Below, in pieces: positions 24,792-33,027 of a stretch of DNA of 64,000 nucleotides (the stretch's first letter is position 1; every line of letters begins with the position of its first letter). A model generated the notes under the pieces. It saw nothing but the letters and a program-made list of their open reading frames with translations. It was not told the DNA's origin and searched no databases. The stretch spans positions 806,001 to 870,000 of the forward strand of contig NZ_CP054257.1 of NCBI RefSeq assembly GCF_017893945.1. The letters are read 5' to 3'. Position numbers and translations under genes: made by a program. The DNA is from Treponema parvum. GTDB taxonomy: Bacteria; Spirochaetota; Spirochaetia; Treponematales; Treponemataceae.

Positions 24792-26663
24792 TTATCTTAT
24801 GTCTATATAAAATCGTTTTAAATATATGCTGCGTTCTCTTGCGCTCCGCCACAGGGGGCTTTGCCGAAAATTTTTAACGATCGTGTCGTACGAATCTATG
24901 GCGTTTTTTATATTCTTAATCGGAGATTCAGCTTCAAAATTTTGTCCTTGAAGATACAGGGCCTTGTCGACGTCCGTTTGAGATTTTTCGAAAAAATCCG
25001 TCAAAAGCGAAAGAGATTTTTCGTAGAGCCCTTTGTCATACGCCTCTTGTGCGTTTTTTAGAATATCGGACGAAGTCATGTCGTTAGCTTCCGAAACTTC
25101 GGCGTTCTGATTTTGATTGATGATAACGGCCGTGTTTTCGGATTCTACGGTTTGGTTTCGGCCGGATGCGGCAGTCATATTATCGGTCGCCGAATTTTCT
25201 TCATTCTGAGCTTCTTGAACCTGATATGAGCGGCCGTCGCTTCCCGTTGCCTGTACGACGGTTCTTCCTGCGCTCGAGCCGGGATTTTCCGCGTTTATTG
25301 ATGTTGGAGCTGCCTGCGTCGCTGCGGCCGTTTGAACAGAGTCGGATTTAAGCGCGGATTGCGGACGAGTTTGCCTTGTTCCGGACAGGGCAGAGCTTGC
25401 CGCATTGGGATTTTCTGTTGTCCCGGTTTGGGCAAAATCCGCTTTTGCCGGATTCTCCGTCTCCCGATCCGCCGTTGTTTGTTTTTCTTCCAATAAAGTT
25501 CTGTCCGGTTCGGGCGGAACCATGTCGGCATAGGACGGCGCCTTTACATGCGTTTGAAGCGATTCCGCCGTTTCGTTTTCTATGATCACTTCAAGATAAT
25601 CGTCTATGTAGTTTCCTGCAAGAAGATCGTTTTTATAAAAATGCAAAAGAGTTGTGCCCGGAAACCTTGAGCGGAGAATAAAGACCGTATTTTCCGATGA
25701 AATTCTTTTACCGAAAAACGTCATCTTGTTTTCTTTTTCCGTGCCGCCCATGAAGACCCATCCGCTGCCCGGATATTCTATGTCCAAATATTGATTCCGT
25801 TTTATGGAAACGGAACGGGAAGGAACGGGCGGAACCGCTGACAGGGCCGAAGATATCGGCGGAGCTTTGTCTGCTAAAGGTGAGTCCTCCAGGGCGGCCG
25901 TCATTTGGCCGGCAAAAGGCAAAAGATCTTTTTCCGCTGCCGACGGCCCCGACGCGTCGTCCTGTACTTCAGGAATATTTTGCGCCGTCATCGCCTCTCG
26001 CTGCGAGGGCGCAGTCACAGTCTCCCGCGGAGAGATCGCTGCCGTCGGTGTTTGCGCGGAATCTGAAGCCTGTATTTCGTTTTGTGCCTCCGTGCCTCCG
26101 GAAGTTGTTTGGGACGCAGCCGGAGCTGCCGAATTTCGTTCGGGGAAATCCGCTTCGACCAATTCTTCAAGGACAGGTATTTCAAGAATCGCTTCCGTTT
26201 CGGTATCGGATGGAATTCTCTGTGCTTCATCTAAAGGAAGATCGTATATCACAGGTTCTTCTATAGCGTCTCTTTCTTCGGCGGGTTGTGATTCGGATGC
26301 TTTCTGCGCTTCCTCCGCGTCCTCTGTGACTATGACGCGGGAGTTTTCTTCTATTATTGGTGGACCGTCCGAGTCCGCCGGTTCGGCAGCCTGATTTGTC
26401 GTCGGCTGTGACTCGAGTGCTTTTTCGGCTTGGGCGGCCTGTTCTTCAGAAGATCGCTCCTGCCGCGTTACAAGCGCCGCTTCTTCTGCTTCCTGTTTTG
26501 CCGGCGGATTAGCTAAGTCTTGAGCTTCGACCGGAGCCGCCGCCGAATCTATGTCCGAAGCGTTTGAAGTTGAAACGCACGAGACTGATAAAAGGCCGGC
26601 CGACAATACCGATATTGTAAAAAATAAAAAACTTTTTATGGAGTGTTTTACACGGCTTTTCAC
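24792..26663 (-). CDS. Large low-complexity TPR-like lipoprotein
   Basis: A 623-residue exported protein. It begins with a signal peptide and lipobox (GLLSVSC, Cys around 29). A long Ala/Glu/Gln/Pro/Thr-rich disordered stretch (about 35-285) follows, then a small beta domain (about 288-370, with YLDIEYPGSGWVFMG), a second disordered stretch, and a C-terminal TPR-like helical region (DILKNAQEAYDKGLYEKSLS onward) resembling YbgF/BamD repeats. The start is GTG with GGGAG upstream, overlapping the preceding stop by 4 bp. A periplasm-spanning or envelope-assembly role is plausible but not proven. Confidence 0.6.
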   Translation of the reverse strand: MKSRVKHSIKSFLFFTISVLSAGLLSVSCVSTSNASDIDSAAAPVEAQDLANPPAKQEAEEAALVTRQERSSEEQAAQAEKALESQPTTNQAAEPADSDGPPIIEENSRVIVTEDAEEAQKASESQPAEERDAIEEPVIYDLPLDEAQRIPSDTETEAILEIPVLEELVEADFPERNSAAPAASQTTSGGTEAQNEIQASDSAQTPTAAISPRETVTAPSQREAMTAQNIPEVQDDASGPSAAEKDLLPFAGQMTAALEDSPLADKAPPISSALSAVPPVPSRSVSIKRNQYLDIEYPGSGWVFMGGTEKENKMTFFGKRISSENTVFILRSRFPGTTLLHFYKNDLLAGNYIDDYLEVIIENETAESLQTHVKAPSYADMVPPEPDRTLLEEKQTTADRETENPAKADFAQTGTTENPNAASSALSGTRQTRPQSALKSDSVQTAAATQAAPTSINAENPGSSAGRTVVQATGSDGRSYQVQEAQNEENSATDNMTAASGRNQTVESENTAVIINQNQNAEVSEANDMTSSDILKNAQEAYDKGLYEKSLSLLTDFFEKSQTDVDKALYLQGQNFEAESPIKNIKNAIDSYDTIVKNFRQSPLWRSARERSIYLKRFYIDIR

Positions 26664-27061
26664 GGCGCGGCTCCCAAAATATCGTTTACCATGCCGTCGT
26701 CGGCCTTTTTTAGATCCTCAAGACTTTCCGCATCGGGGTTTGTAAACCAGAGTTTTTCTTCTTTGTCCGTCCAAAAAGGATTGGGCTGGCGGGAAAGAAC
26801 GTAACTGTCGGAAATTTCAGGTCCTTCAGGTGGCAAAAGCGGCTGATCGCCTTCGAAATCCTGCGTTATCGGAAGCGCTTGGGGCGGGGAACTTTTTGTT
26901 CCTGTTGAAAAAAGGTATACGACAAAGACGATCAGGGCGCATAGCGAAAGGAATATCAAAATTATGGTAGAAAGAGCGACGTATTTTTTCGATCCGACAA
27001 ATTCGGCAAAATCGTTTATTTTTTCGGATATAAAATCAATCATTTGAACCATCTTCGCCAA
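26660..27061 (-). CDS. Single-helix membrane protein of unknown function
   Basis: A 133-residue protein: a short cytoplasmic N-terminus, one membrane helix (about 29-51, STIILIFLSLCALIVFVVYLF), then an acidic, proline-rich outer segment. The start overlaps the end of the SMC gene by 26 bp, and its stop overlaps the GTG of the next lipoprotein by 4 bp. This arrangement forces coupled expression of SMC, this protein and the TPR lipoprotein. No family is recognised. Confidence 0.6.
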   Translation of the reverse strand: MAKMVQMIDFISEKINDFAEFVGSKKYVALSTIILIFLSLCALIVFVVYLFSTGTKSSPPQALPITQDFEGDQPLLPPEGPEISDSYVLSRQPNPFWTDKEEKLWFTNPDAESLEDLKKADDGMVNDILGAAP

Positions 27062-30000
27062 TATTTTTTAAAGAGACATTTTCTTCTGCATCTGTCTCTG
27101 CAGAAGCGCCAAGGTTTTTTTCTTTTTCCGGAACTGCTTCGGCATTTTTATCAGCGGTACGAGCCGACGACGGGGCTTTCTCCCGATTCTTTTTTACCGG
27201 ATCGGTTATAGTGCCGTCGGCATTGTAAATGCGCTTGGGCGGGCGCGGCGGAATATAAACGCCTTCTTCAGGAGCGACGTCTTCTTCTACAAAATTTGCG
27301 TCGAATTCTTCTTCCTTTTGTGCTGACTTTATATCTTCATCCAGCCTCAAAGCTATTACTTTGCTTACGCCGGATTCTTCCATCGTAACGCCCAGCATGG
27401 TATTTGCGCCTAAAACTGTCTTTTTATTGTGCGTTATGATTATGTATTGACTTACGTTTGCAAAGGCGCGTAAGGAAGTTATAAAGCTTGAAACGTTATT
27501 GTCGTCGAGAGCGGCGTCTATTTCGTCAAGGAGACAAAACGGCGACGGGCGCACTTGGTAGGTGGCAAAAAGCAGAGCGACGGCCGTCATGGTTTTTTCT
27601 CCGCCGGAAAGCAAAACTATGCTTTCAAGTTTTTTACCCGGCGGCTGCGCAAAAATTTCGATGCCGCTTGTAAGAACGTTTTGAGGATCTTCGAGTCTTA
27701 ATTCCGCGCGGCCTCCGTTAAACAGCCGTCTGAACATGTTATGAAAATTCTTTTTTATTTTATTGTAGGTGTCCAAAAACATTTCCGTGGATTTTACTTT
27801 TATTTCTTCGGAAACGCGTTCAAGATTTTCAAGACTCGTTTTCGTGTCGTCATAGTGAGTTTGCTGACGCTCGTAACGTTCTTTTACTTCGCCGAACTCT
27901 TCGGGAGCCATAAGATTTACCTGTCCCAGTTCTTTTAAGACTTCTTTCGCTTCGTTGAGTTTTTCGCGCAAAACGGCTGCGGGAGCGGTCAGAGTGTACA
28001 TCCTCTCTTCAAATTCCATAAGATCGCGCGAATGAGTATCCGAAAAATTTTGCTTTATGTTGCGAATCTCCGTATCGAGGGAACTGAGCGAAACCGACAA
28101 ATGTTCGTATCGTTCCTGAAACTTATTCTGCTCTTCCTGTTTTTTCTTTAGTTTTTCCTGTTTGCCCGAAACATTGCTGTTGCCCTCGATTATTTTTTTG
28201 TCCAGTTCTTTAAGTTCTTCGGCAAGTCTTTTGCCCCTGTTTTCTATTTCTGCAAGTTCCTGTTCTATGCTTAATATTTGTTCGTTGACTTCTTTATCGC
28301 GTTTTTGCTCGGTATAAAGTTCTTCTTCGTTGCTGCGAAGAGTATTCTGTTCGGAAACAAGATTTTTTCGTAAAAGTTCTATTTGCTGCTTCGCCGCCGT
28401 TATTTCAGCCTGCATTTGCGCTTCATTTATGCGAAGTTTTTGCAACGTTTCCTTGTATTCGTCTATTTTTTTCGCAAGCCCGGAATTTTCAGATTCAAGA
28501 GAAGCTATTCGTTTTTTGTTTTTGTCGGAATCTTCTTCGTTATTCCTAATTTTTTCATCGATTTTGCGCTTTTGCGTTATTATGCCTTCGGGCGAAAGAA
28601 ATTCTTCCAAAAATTGCGGCGTAGCCGTTATGTAGCCGTTTACGGCGCCTTCAAGCTGTAAAAGCATCTTTTCGGCTTCGGCGAAAGCTTCCTCAGCTTC
28701 CTTTGCCGCAAGATTGTTTTTTTCAGCGAATCCTTGCCCCGCTTGGCGTTCCGCCGCAACAGTTTGGGTGCTATGCGCGGCCACCGTGTTTGAAGAGGCG
28801 ATGTCTGCAAAAATATTTTTGCGGCCGGACAAAAATATTTTAAGTTTTTCAATAATATCGCGCAGGTCGTCTTTGGCCTTGTTTACAGCCGCTGATGAAA
28901 TTCCCGCTTCTTTTAATTTGGAATCCAGCTGAGTTACGATATCTTCCGTTATCGCTCCCAATTCGCCCCTAAGCGTAGAATGTATTTTTTCAAGTTCAGC
29001 GATCTTTTTTTCACATTCGGCGGCTGCTTTGTCGTTTTCCGTTATAAGGCTTGCCGCTTGTGCTATGTTTTGTTCGAAAGATTTAATGTTTTTTGAAATA
29101 CCGCTTAATTGGCCGTCTTTTTCGTGCAAACCGGCGCTTCTTTCGTCTATTTCATCGTTAAGATCGTCTATTCTGGTCTGTACGGCTTTTTCGTGCGCTT
29201 CCAACTGTGCGATTTTTTCTTTGATTTCGCCGGAACGCTCGTTAAACTGCTTTGCAAGATCAAGTTTGCCGTTCTTTTCTTTTTGAATACCGATCAAACC
29301 CGCCTGTTTTTCATAAACTTCTTCCTGCATGGCTTTAACCTTGTCCATGTTTTCAGAAAGAGTGTTGTTTATTTCTTCTATTTCAGCCCGCACCGCATTG
29401 CGTTTTTCTTCCGTAGCTTCCAGATCGCGCTCGCTTCGGCTCTTATCCTGTATAAAGCCCTTTAATTTGAGCAGCTGTATGTCAAGTTCGTTGTTAAAAA
29501 TTTCTTCTTTTATCTTGCGGTAGCGGATCGTTTTTTCGGACTGTGTTTTGAGAGTGTCGTAGGAGCGTTTTATTTCCGCAAGTGAAATTTCCGTCTGCTG
29601 AAGGTTTATTCTTGTCCGCTCAAGTTCGCGTTCCGCTTCAGCGCATTCGGCCTTGCTGCGGCTTATTCCCGCCGCTTCTTCAAAAAGGTAACGGCGGTCT
29701 TCGGGTTTGCTGGACAAGATTTGGTCTATCTTTCCCTGTTCCATCACGGAATAGGCCGCTTTTCCTATTCCTGTATCCATAAACAGTTTTTTTATTTCCG
29801 AAGGACCGACCTGACTGTTGTTTATGTAGTATTCGTTTTCGCCTGATCTGTAAATACGCCGTTTTATCGCTATTTCGGGTACTTCGAGCGGAAGAAGAGA
29901 GTTTTCATTCATTATCGTAAGGGTGACTTCCGCGATGTTAAGAGGAGGGCGGCGTTCCGTGCCGTTAAAAATTACGTCTTCCATCTTTGCCGCGCGAAGG

Positions 30001-30164
30001 CTTTTCGACTTGTTTTCGGCCAGAACCCACTTTATGGCGTCTACGACATTGCTTTTTCCGCAGCCGTTGGGCCCTAAAAGAGCCGTAATGCCTTCGGCAA
30101 AATCGATGTGTATTCTGTCGGCAAAAGATTTAAAACCGAATATTTCAAGATTCTTTAAAAACAC
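27036..30164 (-). CDS. smc: SMC-type chromosome ATPase lacking a recognisable hinge
   Basis: Protein of 1042 residues with a normal SMC head. Walker A is GPNGCGKSN (31-39), the Q-loop MEQGKIDQIL (about 141-150), the signature LLSGGEKTM (851-859) and Walker B FCLLDEIDAALDD (876-888). Long coiled coils run about 165-400 and 545-790. Between them a 145-residue stretch rich in Ala, Glu and Lys shows no glycine-rich hinge signature. The head-to-head span is about 220 residues shorter than in canonical bacterial SMC. A Pro/Lys/Glu-rich tail follows the head. The GTG start has GAGG upstream. Confidence 0.88.
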   Translation of the reverse strand: MFLKNLEIFGFKSFADRIHIDFAEGITALLGPNGCGKSNVVDAIKWVLAENKSKSLRAAKMEDVIFNGTERRPPLNIAEVTLTIMNENSLLPLEVPEIAIKRRIYRSGENEYYINNSQVGPSEIKKLFMDTGIGKAAYSVMEQGKIDQILSSKPEDRRYLFEEAAGISRSKAECAEAERELERTRINLQQTEISLAEIKRSYDTLKTQSEKTIRYRKIKEEIFNNELDIQLLKLKGFIQDKSRSERDLEATEEKRNAVRAEIEEINNTLSENMDKVKAMQEEVYEKQAGLIGIQKEKNGKLDLAKQFNERSGEIKEKIAQLEAHEKAVQTRIDDLNDEIDERSAGLHEKDGQLSGISKNIKSFEQNIAQAASLITENDKAAAECEKKIAELEKIHSTLRGELGAITEDIVTQLDSKLKEAGISSAAVNKAKDDLRDIIEKLKIFLSGRKNIFADIASSNTVAAHSTQTVAAERQAGQGFAEKNNLAAKEAEEAFAEAEKMLLQLEGAVNGYITATPQFLEEFLSPEGIITQKRKIDEKIRNNEEDSDKNKKRIASLESENSGLAKKIDEYKETLQKLRINEAQMQAEITAAKQQIELLRKNLVSEQNTLRSNEEELYTEQKRDKEVNEQILSIEQELAEIENRGKRLAEELKELDKKIIEGNSNVSGKQEKLKKKQEEQNKFQERYEHLSVSLSSLDTEIRNIKQNFSDTHSRDLMEFEERMYTLTAPAAVLREKLNEAKEVLKELGQVNLMAPEEFGEVKERYERQQTHYDDTKTSLENLERVSEEIKVKSTEMFLDTYNKIKKNFHNMFRRLFNGGRAELRLEDPQNVLTSGIEIFAQPPGKKLESIVLLSGGEKTMTAVALLFATYQVRPSPFCLLDEIDAALDDNNVSSFITSLRAFANVSQYIIITHNKKTVLGANTMLGVTMEESGVSKVIALRLDEDIKSAQKEEEFDANFVEEDVAPEEGVYIPPRPPKRIYNADGTITDPVKKNREKAPSSARTADKNAEAVPEKEKNLGASAETDAEENVSLKNIGEDGSND

Positions 30165-30248
30165 TGCGACCTCGTCTTCCTAACTATCGCCGAATTATAT
30201 CATTTTCGGCACGTATATAAAAGAGGTTTTTGAGGAGCTTTCCGGCCT

Positions 30249-30268
30249 GCCGTCGACCGGCCGACGGC
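30249..30268. other. GC-rich hairpin between helicase and smc
   Basis: Perfect 7-bp inverted repeat GCCGTCG-ACCGGC-CGACGGC in the 206-bp gap. It may end helicase transcription on the minus strand, but no T tract follows. The gap also holds GCGCAGTC and ATAACTTT elements that recur, loosely, near 35.5 kb. Confidence 0.35.
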
Positions 30269-30370
30269 GGTTGTGCCGGGGCGCAGTCCGATAACTTTAG
30301 GGGCGGACGCAGCGCCTTGAAACGAGCGCAAAGTTACAGTTCAAACGGCAGTGCGCTCTCCCCATCAGCT

Positions 30371-31726
30371 TTACGGCGATACCAGCTTTCCTTCCCGTAA
30401 TTCCTTGGGATATACGGTTATCTTAAGGCGCTTTTCGAGCCGGGAGAACAGATCCATTTCGTATTCGTCGCCTATGACTACGTTTATGCCGGTTTTGCCG
30501 GCTCTCGCCGTGCGGCCGGCCCTGTGAATAAAAAAATCGTCGTTAGAGGGCATGTCCATCTGTACGACGTGGGTTATTCCGCTGATGTCGAGTCCCCTTG
30601 CGGCCAGGTCGCTCGTGACGAGAATTTTGCACTTGCCGTTTCTGAACCGGTCAATTGCGGCTCTTCGACTTTTTTTGTCCGCCTTTGAATAGAGCCCCAT
30701 GCAGTCTATCTTTTTAAAGTTGAGCTTTGCGACGATATTTTCTACCTGATCGGCGCGGGAAGTAAAGATAAGAATTTTTTCAGGCGGTTGAGTCGCTTGG
30801 GGCGGCGGGGACAATTGATCCGTTTGGGACGCTCGGTCTGTTTGGCCCGTTTTTTTGGCTTTTGCCGTTTGTGCATCTCGTGCCGCTCGTGTCGATTGTG
30901 TGTTTAAAAAGCGGCGGAGCACGTCGATCTTATCCCTTGACTCCGCAAAGATCGCCAGATGCGTGATTCTGCCGCGCAGAATATCTTCGGCAGGCAGAAA
31001 AAAGGTTTTAACTTTTTTATCGTTTTCGCCGTTGTTTTCCGAAGAACCCATTAATATCTTTTTTGTCGCTTCCGTGATCGTCGCCGAACATGCTATAAAC
31101 TGAACGTTTTTAGGCATGAGCGATAAAAGCCCCGTGCTTTCTTCCCGCAGTTCTTTTGACGTCAGGCGGTCCGCTTCATCAAAGACTATCGCCCTTATCC
31201 CGTCCGGTTTAAGCTTTTTCAAACGGATAAGCTCTAAAAGGCGCGCCGGGTTTCCCACTGCAATGACGGGCCTTTCTTTAAGCGTTTCAATTTGGCGCCG
31301 TATCGGCGCGCCCCCTATGAACAAGGCGGTCTTTAGGCCGCTTACGCTCTGAACAGCGCCCCTTATCTGCGAAGCAAGTTCGTAAGTAGGAGCCGCAACT
31401 ATCATTCTTATCCGTGCGGAAGGTTCAATACCTGTGCTGTAAGCAGTGCTCTGCCGTTTGGAGTTTTGCTTTGAATCTGCGGCGGGATCGTCGATTTCTT
31501 TTTGACCGCCTTTCGCTTCGTCTTCAAGTTTCTGTATCAGCGGCAAAAGGTATGAAAATGTCTTTCCCGTTCCCGTTTCCGACCGGAATGTCACGTGGCA
31601 GCCTTCCATAACTGCGGGAATCACCTGTGTCTGCACCGCCGTCGGTTCATATATTGAAAGAAGTTTAAGTTTTTCGATAATAGACTTGTTTATGCCGAGC
31701 TGTAAAAATCCGGATCCTTCATTCAT
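30371..31726 (-). CDS. DEAD-box RNA helicase
   Basis: ATP-dependent RNA helicase of 451 residues. Motifs in order are the Q-motif region YEPTAVQTQVIP, motif I SETGTGKTFSY, motif Ia AAPTYELASQ, motif II VFDEADRL, motif III CSATIT, motif V VTSDLAARGLDISG and motif VI HRAGRTARAGKT. A Thr/Gln/Ala-rich insert (about 280-325) interrupts the C-terminal domain before motif IV, with repeated TD/QT pairs, probably a flexible loop. ATG 31726 is chosen; the frame stays open to 31810 but would run through the divergent gene's start. TATAGT ends 6 bp before this ATG, so the message may be leaderless. Confidence 0.9.
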   Translation of the reverse strand: MNEGSGFLQLGINKSIIEKLKLLSIYEPTAVQTQVIPAVMEGCHVTFRSETGTGKTFSYLLPLIQKLEDEAKGGQKEIDDPAADSKQNSKRQSTAYSTGIEPSARIRMIVAAPTYELASQIRGAVQSVSGLKTALFIGGAPIRRQIETLKERPVIAVGNPARLLELIRLKKLKPDGIRAIVFDEADRLTSKELREESTGLLSLMPKNVQFIACSATITEATKKILMGSSENNGENDKKVKTFFLPAEDILRGRITHLAIFAESRDKIDVLRRFLNTQSTRAARDAQTAKAKKTGQTDRASQTDQLSPPPQATQPPEKILIFTSRADQVENIVAKLNFKKIDCMGLYSKADKKSRRAAIDRFRNGKCKILVTSDLAARGLDISGITHVVQMDMPSNDDFFIHRAGRTARAGKTGINVVIGDEYEMDLFSRLEKRLKITVYPKELREGKLVSP

Positions 31727-31732
31727 TTTTTT

Positions 31733-31765
31733 ACTATAGCGCAAATATGCCCGAAATGCTATAAT
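31733..31765. promoter_or_regulatory. Overlapping divergent leaderless promoters, helicase and glycosyltransferase
   Basis: The start codons are 48 bp apart. Minus strand: TATAGT (31733-31738) ends 6 bp before the helicase ATG. Plus strand: extended -10 TGC-TATAAT (31757-31765) ends 9 bp before the glycosyltransferase ATG. Neither gene has a Shine-Dalgarno. Polymerase cannot occupy both promoters at once. Confidence 0.55.
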
Positions 31766-31774
31766 GATAAAACT

Positions 31775-32878
31775 ATGAAGATCGGAATTGATACTTTCGG
31801 TTGCGAGCACGGGCGTTCGGGCTTGGGTTCTTATCTTTTGTCGCTTACCGCATATTTGCCTGAAGCTGAGGACATAGAGTATGAACTTTTCGGCGCTCCG
31901 ATCGACAGATATACGTATTCTTCTTCAAAACAGATAGGTTATAATTCCGTGTCCGTAATGGACAATATCGTAGCTCAGAGGCTGTGGCATTTTTTTATGG
32001 CGAATCGGTTTTCCATAAAAAGAGGATACGACGCCGTTTTATATACCGCTGCGGCTCACATGATTCCGCTTTCATTTAAAGTGCCCGGGATAGCGATCGT
32101 GAACGACTGTCTTTCCGCTGCTAAAAAGAATTTTTTGTACCGTAAGCAAATCCTAGGGGGACTTAAAAATTCCGCGAAAATCATCGCTTCAAGTCAATTT
32201 ATCAGCAACGATCTTAAAAATTTGGGCATAGACGCTTCAAAGATCGAAGTTATTTACAACGGGATCAATCATAGCAATTTCTATCCGCATCCGCTTGAAG
32301 ACCGCGACACGGTGACGATAAAGCCTTTTGCAATCAAGCGTCCGTATCTTATTTACGCTACGCGCATGAGCGGCCCTCAAAAAAAGCATATCGAATTGAT
32401 CCGCGCGTTTACTTTGTTTAAAGAAAAAACACATTCTCCTCATCGCCTTGTGTTGACGGGCGGGAACGACGTTTTCACTTCGGAAATTCAAAAGGAAAGC
32501 GCAAAATCTTCCGCCGTTTCCGACATATTTTTGACTGGCTATTTTCCTCCGGATGGATTCCCCGATCTTTATTCCGGGGCTGACGCATGCATATTTCCTT
32601 CAGTAAATGAAGGCGTGGGCTTGCCTGTGATAGAAGCTATGGCGACTGGAATTCCCGTCGCCTGCGCCGACAGCGGCGCCCTGCGCGAGGTTACCGGCGG
32701 CAACGCCGTGTTTTTCGATCCTGACAATATGGAACAGTTTTCATCCGCTATCGAACTGATCGTAAGCGACCGCGACAGCCGGGAAAAGCTCATAGCCTGC
32801 GGCATAGATTGGACGCGCCGCTTTCAATGGTCTGAAACTGCAAAAAAAACCGTCGAGCTTATAAAGAAGGTTCTATAG
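31775..32878 (+). CDS. Family 4-type glycosyltransferase
   Basis: Retaining GT-B glycosyltransferase of 367 residues, cytoplasmic or membrane-peripheral. The N-terminal domain starts MKIGIDTFGCEHGRSGLGSY, with a glycine-rich loop. The C-terminal domain has YATRMSGPQKKHIELIRAF, LTGYFPPDGFPDLYSGADACI and the E-x7-E motif in EGVGLPVIEAMATGIPVACA, which binds the sugar-nucleotide donor. Length is usual. The acceptor is unknown; surface glycan or glycolipid synthesis is likely. It stands alone, divergent from the helicase, with an extended -10 next to the ATG. Confidence 0.85.
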   Translation: MKIGIDTFGCEHGRSGLGSYLLSLTAYLPEAEDIEYELFGAPIDRYTYSSSKQIGYNSVSVMDNIVAQRLWHFFMANRFSIKRGYDAVLYTAAAHMIPLSFKVPGIAIVNDCLSAAKKNFLYRKQILGGLKNSAKIIASSQFISNDLKNLGIDASKIEVIYNGINHSNFYPHPLEDRDTVTIKPFAIKRPYLIYATRMSGPQKKHIELIRAFTLFKEKTHSPHRLVLTGGNDVFTSEIQKESAKSSAVSDIFLTGYFPPDGFPDLYSGADACIFPSVNEGVGLPVIEAMATGIPVACADSGALREVTGGNAVFFDPDNMEQFSSAIELIVSDRDSREKLIACGIDWTRRFQWSETAKKTVELIKKVL

Positions 32879-33027
32879 CTTTTCGCGTTTCTCTTTTATT
32901 TTGCGGAGAGTTCAATACGTTGACGCCACTTTAAGCTTTGATGCGAATCTGCGGCGAGGTTGTTGATTTTTGTGGCCGGCCTTGTCGCACTAAGCTTCGA
33001 GTTAAAGTTTACGCGATTTATGCCGAA

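Noticed and set aside
25804..26394. 196-residue plus-strand Ser/Ala-rich frame
   Set aside because: Mirror of the low-complexity region of the TPR lipoprotein; composition alone explains it.
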